From Actinomycetota bacterium (GTDB taxonomy: Bacteria; Actinomycetota; Geothermincolia; Fen-727; Anoxymicrobiaceae): a stretch of DNA of 64,000 bases. The stretch covers positions 1 through 64,000 of the forward strand of contig JAHJCO010000012.1 of NCBI GenBank assembly GCA_018831265.1. Direction: 5' to 3'. Positions 60,660-64,000 of this stretch are shown here, piece after piece; the stretch's first letter is position 1, and every line of letters starts with the position of its first letter. The notes under the pieces are model-generated. The model saw nothing but the letters and a program-made list of their open reading frames with translations, was not told where the DNA came from and searched no databases. The position numbers were made by a program, and so were the translations under genes.

Positions 60660-62204
60660 TTGACCGACAGCAGGACTGAAAAGCGTTACGTGATCGGATA
60701 CGACGTGGGCACCGGCGGGTGCAAGGCCGTGCTGGTGACGCTCGATGGATCCATCCGGGCGACCGAGTTCGAGCCGTACGAGGTCGCATTCCCGCAGGAC
60801 CACTACGCCGAGCAGGACCCGGCCGACTGGTGGCGCGCCGTCTGCGCGACCACCGGGCGGCTGGTCGAGAGCGCGCGCGTCGACCCCTCGGAGGTGATGG
60901 GACTGGCCTTCGCATCCCAGATGCTCGGCGTGGTCCCGGTGGGCCAGAACGGCGATCCGTTGTGCCCCGGCATCATATGGATGGACTCACGGGCCGAGAA
61001 GCAGGCCGCCCGCCTGGTGCGCCGGATGGGAGGCCGCAGGGTGCTGATGACGCTCCTGGGAGTGGTGCCCAGCGGCAAGGACGTCCCGTGCAAGTTCAAG
61101 TGGGTGGAGGAGGACGCGCCCGAGATCTTCGCCCGCACACTGTACTTCCTCGACGTGAAGGGCTACCTGGTTTGGCGCGCGACCGGCAGCTACGAGTACG
61201 ACCAGACCGCCTGCTCCGTCACGGGCTTCATGGACAGTAGGAGCCGCGGCTGGTCGGGGCTGGCGGCGAAGGTGCTGGGGGGAAGGCTGGATAAGATGCC
61301 TCCGGTCAAGGGGTGCACCGAGATCGCGGGCGAGCTGACGGAGGCCGCCGCGACCGGTATGGGCCTCGCGGCCGGGACACCGGTGGCGAGCGGCATGGGC
61401 GACGCCCCGGCGGCGATGATAGGCGCGGGAGCCCTGTCCCATGGTGAGTGCGTGGTCAGCATCGGCACCTCGGGCCTGCTGCTGATAAACAGCGAGAAGA
61501 AGGTCAACCTGGGCAGGAACGGGATGGCGTCCATCGCCTCCTCCGACCCGGAGATGTGGCTGCTGACGGGCGAGATGATCACCACCGGCAGCTGCCTGAA
61601 GTGGTTCGCCGAGCAGCTCGTCTCCCCCGGGGAGCGCGAGCGGGCGGGCGAGGGCGGCATATATGCAGAGCTGGACAGGGTGGTGACCGGTGTGCCGGCG
61701 GGCTCCCGGCGCCTGATATTCACGCCCTGGATGTACGGGGAGCGCGCGCCGGTGACCGATAACATGCTGCGCGGGGCCTACGTCAACCTGAGCCTTGACC
61801 ATACGCGCGACGACATGCTGCGGGCCCTCTACGAGGGCGTCGCCATGAATTTCCGTTGGGGGTTCGAGGCCGCGGCCCGCAAGAAGTTGCCCTGCCCCAC
61901 GGTCAGGGTCATCGGGGGCGGCGCCCTCTCGGACCCGTGGATGCAGATCTTCGCCGACGTCACGGGACGCGTGATGGAGCCGGTGGAGGGAGCACAGGAG
62001 GCGGGGGCGCTGGGAGCCGCGCTCTCGGTCCCGCTGGCGCTGGGCGTCTACCGCGACTACTCCGCGGTAAGGGCAGCGGTCAAGGTACGCCGCCGCTTCG
62101 AGCCCGACCGTTCGAAGGCCCCGGTCTACGACGAGCTGTTCGAGCAGTTCAAGAGGCTCTACGACGGGCTGGCCCCTGTCTACCACGAGCTGAACCGCCT
62201 TTAG
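60660..62204 (+). CDS. FGGY-family carbohydrate kinase (xylulokinase-like)
   Basis: 514 residues from TTG 60660, with AGGAGG 6 nt upstream. VIGYDVGTGGCKAVLVTLDG opens the ATPase fold; WWRAVCATTGRLVE, GIIWMDSRAEKQAARL and CSVTGFMDSRSRGWS follow; the second half has VASGMGDAPAAMIGAGA, VSIGTSGLLLIN and VRVIGGGALSDPWMQIFADVTGRVMEPVEGAQEAGALGAAL (region), the FGGY signature. It phosphorylates a sugar or polyol; which one cannot be told. No sugar transporter or isomerase is adjacent. Confidence 0.9.
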   Translation: MTDSRTEKRYVIGYDVGTGGCKAVLVTLDGSIRATEFEPYEVAFPQDHYAEQDPADWWRAVCATTGRLVESARVDPSEVMGLAFASQMLGVVPVGQNGDPLCPGIIWMDSRAEKQAARLVRRMGGRRVLMTLLGVVPSGKDVPCKFKWVEEDAPEIFARTLYFLDVKGYLVWRATGSYEYDQTACSVTGFMDSRSRGWSGLAAKVLGGRLDKMPPVKGCTEIAGELTEAAATGMGLAAGTPVASGMGDAPAAMIGAGALSHGECVVSIGTSGLLLINSEKKVNLGRNGMASIASSDPEMWLLTGEMITTGSCLKWFAEQLVSPGERERAGEGGIYAELDRVVTGVPAGSRRLIFTPWMYGERAPVTDNMLRGAYVNLSLDHTRDDMLRALYEGVAMNFRWGFEAAARKKLPCPTVRVIGGGALSDPWMQIFADVTGRVMEPVEGAQEAGALGAALSVPLALGVYRDYSAVRAAVKVRRRFEPDRSKAPVYDELFEQFKRLYDGLAPVYHELNRL

Positions 62205-62220
62205 AACCATCGGCCTGATC

Positions 62221-62381
62221 CCGCAGGTTTGAATCGCAATAGGTAACAGTATTGTTCAATAATATGATGTACCATTCGTGAGTAACAGGTTAAACTGGCT
62301 TTTCGCGAATATGCTGTGGTTAATCAATATTAAATAGCAATATTGTTAACGACACAGTATTGTTGTTATTCAAATCTGCGG
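62221..62381. repeat. AT-rich segment with inverted CCGCAG-TTTGAAT ends (element N)
   Basis: CCGCAGGTTTGAAT at 62221 and ATTCAAATCTGCGG ending at 62381 are inverted repeats. The interior is much more AT-rich than the chromosome and has ACAGTATTGTT twice (62246, 62354) and AATATTG repeats. No gene. It may be another intergenic element, or a foreign segment. Confidence 0.65.
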
Positions 62382-62418
62382 CACTGGCTTGCGGGCCTCC
62401 CTTCTCACAACGTGGTCA

Positions 62419-62467
62419 GATCCTTACCACACCGAGGTAAGATCCTTACCATGCCATGGTAAGATCC
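62419..62467. promoter_or_regulatory. Candidate operator: repeats of GATCCTTACC upstream of radC
   Basis: GATCCTTACC (62419), GGTAAG-ATC-CTTACC (62436-62450, a 15-bp palindrome) and GGTAAGATCC (62458-62467) give two pairs of inverted half-sites, ~40 nt before the -35 of the radC promoter. The spacing suits a dimeric regulator. No regulator gene is adjacent. Confidence 0.5.
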
Positions 62468-62501
62468 CGTTCCTCACACTAAACCCCGACGATTGATTGT
62501 A

Positions 62502-62530
62502 TTGATTCGGGGATCCCGTTGTCGTATAAT
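62502..62530 (+). promoter_or_regulatory. Promoter of radC
   Basis: TTGATT (62502-62507), 17-nt spacer, perfect TATAAT (62525-62530). Transcription should start near 62537, ~70 nt before the TTG start. Confidence 0.7.
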
Positions 62531-62605
62531 ATGCTTGTACTGCTTTGACCTCTCCGGGCACGCAGGCGCGGGGCATGTCCCGCCGAGACGACAGGAGGGG
62601 TCCAC

Positions 62606-63328
62606 TTGTCATTCAACGGTAACGGCGATCGGAAGCGCTTCGACGAGATCCGGTCCAGGCTAGCGGGCGAGAGCCCGACCGTGCTGTCAGACGAGCAACT
62701 GCTCACCATGCTCCTCGGGCCCGGTACCAGGGGCCTGGCCGCGGACGCCGTCGCGCGCGGGATAGTCAGCTCCTCGGGAGGAGCCAGGGGGCTGGTGGAC
62801 CTGTCGCACCAGGAGCTCTGCGCCCTCGAGGGGGTCGGGCCCGCGAAGGCCGCGGCGATACAGGCCGCCATCGAGCTCGGGCGCCGGGCGCTCGCCGGCG
62901 TGTACCCCGGGTCCAGGCTGGCGTGCAGCGCGGACGTCTACGACGCGATGTGGCCCATGATGGTGCGCGAGCACAGCGAGGTATTCGCCTGCGCCCTGTT
63001 GGACGCGAAGCTCAGGCTCATCCGAGCAGAGCTGGTATCGCGCGGCACGCTCACCGCCAGCATAGTCCACCCCAGGGAGGCGTTCCGCCCGGCCGTGCGC
63101 GGGGCGGCGTCCGGGGTCATATTCGCCCACAACCATCCCAGCGGCGACCCCTACCCCTCAGACGAGGACCGCAGGATCACCGCCAGGCTGGAGGAGGTCG
63201 GCCGGATCCTGGGGATACCCGTCCTGGACCACCTCATCCTGGGTACGCGGGGCGAGTATTTCAGCTTCGCCGACTCGGGGCAGCTCGAGCCTCAAACGTC
63301 CGGGTACCGTGGTATGGTATTGAGATAA
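62606..63328 (+). CDS. radC: RadC/JAB-domain protein
   Basis: 240 residues, TTG start with AGGAGGGG 7 nt upstream. An N-terminal helix-hairpin-helix (LCALEGVGPAKAAAIQAAIELGRR) is followed by the JAMM/MPN domain with VIFAHNHPSGDPYPSDEDRRIT (His-x-His and Asp metal ligands) and DHLILG. Named RadC for an old repair link that is disputed; a metalloenzyme of unclear substrate. The upstream operator-like repeats suggest control. Possibly one transcript with the next gene (18 nt). Confidence 0.9.
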   Translation: MSFNGNGDRKRFDEIRSRLAGESPTVLSDEQLLTMLLGPGTRGLAADAVARGIVSSSGGARGLVDLSHQELCALEGVGPAKAAAIQAAIELGRRALAGVYPGSRLACSADVYDAMWPMMVREHSEVFACALLDAKLRLIRAELVSRGTLTASIVHPREAFRPAVRGAASGVIFAHNHPSGDPYPSDEDRRITARLEEVGRILGIPVLDHLILGTRGEYFSFADSGQLEPQTSGYRGMVLR

Positions 63329-63346
63329 TCTTGAGAGGAGACCTCC

Positions 63347-63970
63347 TTGAGCTTCGACAAGGTCAATGCGCTGGCTTTCGCCGCCCGCAACCCGCGGGTC
63401 CTCATCAACGCGTGGGACCTGAGGCGGAGGGGCGTAACGCTGAAGGGCAGGGCCTGGATCCCCGGCCGCGTCGAGCTCGCGCTGGCCGGCAGGGCGTCCG
63501 TCGAGCTCGGCGACGGGGTCTTCATCCCCAGGCGGATCGAGCTCATGGGCAACGACGACGGCCGCATCGTCACAGGGGACGGCGTCACCATAGACTCCGG
63601 CGCCAGGTTACACGTCGCGAACAGGGCCACCCTCCGTGTCGGCGACCGGGTGGGTATCGGTCCCTATAACATATTCAACGCCTTCGACGACCTGACCATC
63701 GGACACGACACGATGTTCGGGCCGTTCGTGAACGTGAACTGCGCCGACCACGGCATGGAGCGAGGGGTCCCGATGCGCGAGCAGTACGGCTGCTACGGCC
63801 CTGTCAGCATAGGCGCCGACTGCTGGCTCGGGGCGATGGTGGTGGTCACCAGGGGGGTCACCATCGGCGAGGGGGCGGTCATCGGAGCCGGCTCGGTGGT
63901 GTGCTGCGATATTCCAGAATACACCATCGCCGCCGGGTCCCCCGCGAGGGTCATCCGTGAGAGGTGCTGA
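63347..63970 (+). CDS. Hexapeptide-repeat acyltransferase (LbH/maltose O-acetyltransferase-like)
   Basis: 207 residues, TTG start after GAGAGGAGACC. Left-handed beta-helix repeats: VELGDGVFIPRRIELMG, VTIDSGARLHVANRATLRVGDRVGIGPY (region), then NVNCADHGMERGVPM with the catalytic His, and CWLGAMVVVTRGVTIGEGAVIGAGSVVCCDIPEYTIAAGSPARVI (region). It moves an acetyl or acyl group, usually to a sugar in surface polysaccharides. The gene 3' end meets the window edge, where another gene seems to start. Confidence 0.88.
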   Translation: MSFDKVNALAFAARNPRVLINAWDLRRRGVTLKGRAWIPGRVELALAGRASVELGDGVFIPRRIELMGNDDGRIVTGDGVTIDSGARLHVANRATLRVGDRVGIGPYNIFNAFDDLTIGHDTMFGPFVNVNCADHGMERGVPMREQYGCYGPVSIGADCWLGAMVVVTRGVTIGEGAVIGAGSVVCCDIPEYTIAAGSPARVIRERC

Positions 63971-63971
63971 A

Positions 63972-64000
63972 CTGAACCCGTGGAAGGTGAGCAGCGTCGG
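63972..64000 (+). CDS. Possible start of next gene, cut by window edge
   Basis: CTG at 63972 opens LNPWKVSSV, with GAGAGG ~6 nt upstream. Only nine codons are visible and CTG starts are rare, so this is a weak call. Confidence 0.2.

Noticed and set aside
62221-62381. Replication origin in the AT-rich segment
   Set aside because: No DnaA boxes of the TTATNCACA type and no dnaA, dnaN or par genes nearby; AT-richness alone is not enough.

Overview
The window comes from a GC-rich, compact bacterial chromosome. It probably belongs to a deep-branching, anaerobic actinobacterial lineage of the Geothermincolia type, but that assignment is an inference. It rests on the secreted repeats built on YFAEGTTRPGF, a SigH-like sigma factor, nickel/CO-dehydrogenase accessory genes (CooC, CooT, DUF3842, a CbiM-type transporter), DUF6159/DUF6485/DUF362 proteins and a DUF255 thioredoxin-fold protein. 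No rRNA operon, prophage or CRISPR array is visible. One tRNA gene (Thr, anticodon TGT) is present.

Layout. 1-4 kb: two secreted or surface proteins sharing the YFAEG repeat, one being an arylsulfotransferase cut by the window edge. 4-9 kb: SRPBCC protein, small membrane protein, FkbM methyltransferase, REC-PAS-PAS-histidine kinase, DUF6159 membrane protein. 9-12.6 kb (minus): FAD oxidoreductase and large multi-pass membrane protein. 12.6-14.5 kb: long non-coding stretch and a response regulator with degenerate GGDEF. 14.6-19 kb (minus): trxB-DUF3842-cooT, then the CbiM-PDGLE-CbiQ-CbiO metal transporter. 19-26.7 kb: radical SAM, HtrA protease, argS, endonuclease IV, lysA. 26.8-36.3 kb: DUF362, endonuclease III-like, GT39-like, GAF-GAF-HD-GYP, CooC, SudB/NfnA-like flavoprotein, gltX, cysE. 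36.4-44.3 kb: a giant IPT/TIG plus beta-helix secreted protein whose signal peptide is split from its body by a G10 tract, with a coupled partner. 44.4-48.1 kb: cysS, rlmB, yacP, sigH. 48-64 kb: tRNA-Thr with a duplicated 3' end, cyclophilin lipoprotein, amidohydrolase, GT4, fused CoA-transferase, methyltransferase/DUF6485, a REP-associated transposase remnant, phosphoesterase, DUF255, ychF, FGGY kinase, radC and a hexapeptide acyltransferase.

The most unusual content is intergenic. At least a dozen imperfect palindromic elements of about 50-160 bp sit between genes, often touching stop codons. They fall into families with distinct sequences but a common plan: two arms in inverted orientation, each holding a TCAGACC-like core (TCARRY), often with the left arm tandemly duplicated. 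In one family the two arms change together from copy to copy while staying complementary, which is direct evidence of selection or templating for pairing. A truncated C-terminal piece of what looks like a REP-associated tyrosine transposase lies at 55.4-55.8 kb. A BIME/REP-like, trans-mobilised element system is therefore my leading hypothesis.

Functional links. The nickel transporter, CooT, DUF3842 and CooC point to nickel supply and insertion for a CO dehydrogenase encoded elsewhere. The large secreted repeat proteins and the glycosyltransferases point to an elaborate cell surface. Promoters repeatedly show an extended -10 (TGNTANAAT), and several genes look leaderless, with a -10 hexamer 6-12 nt before the ATG.
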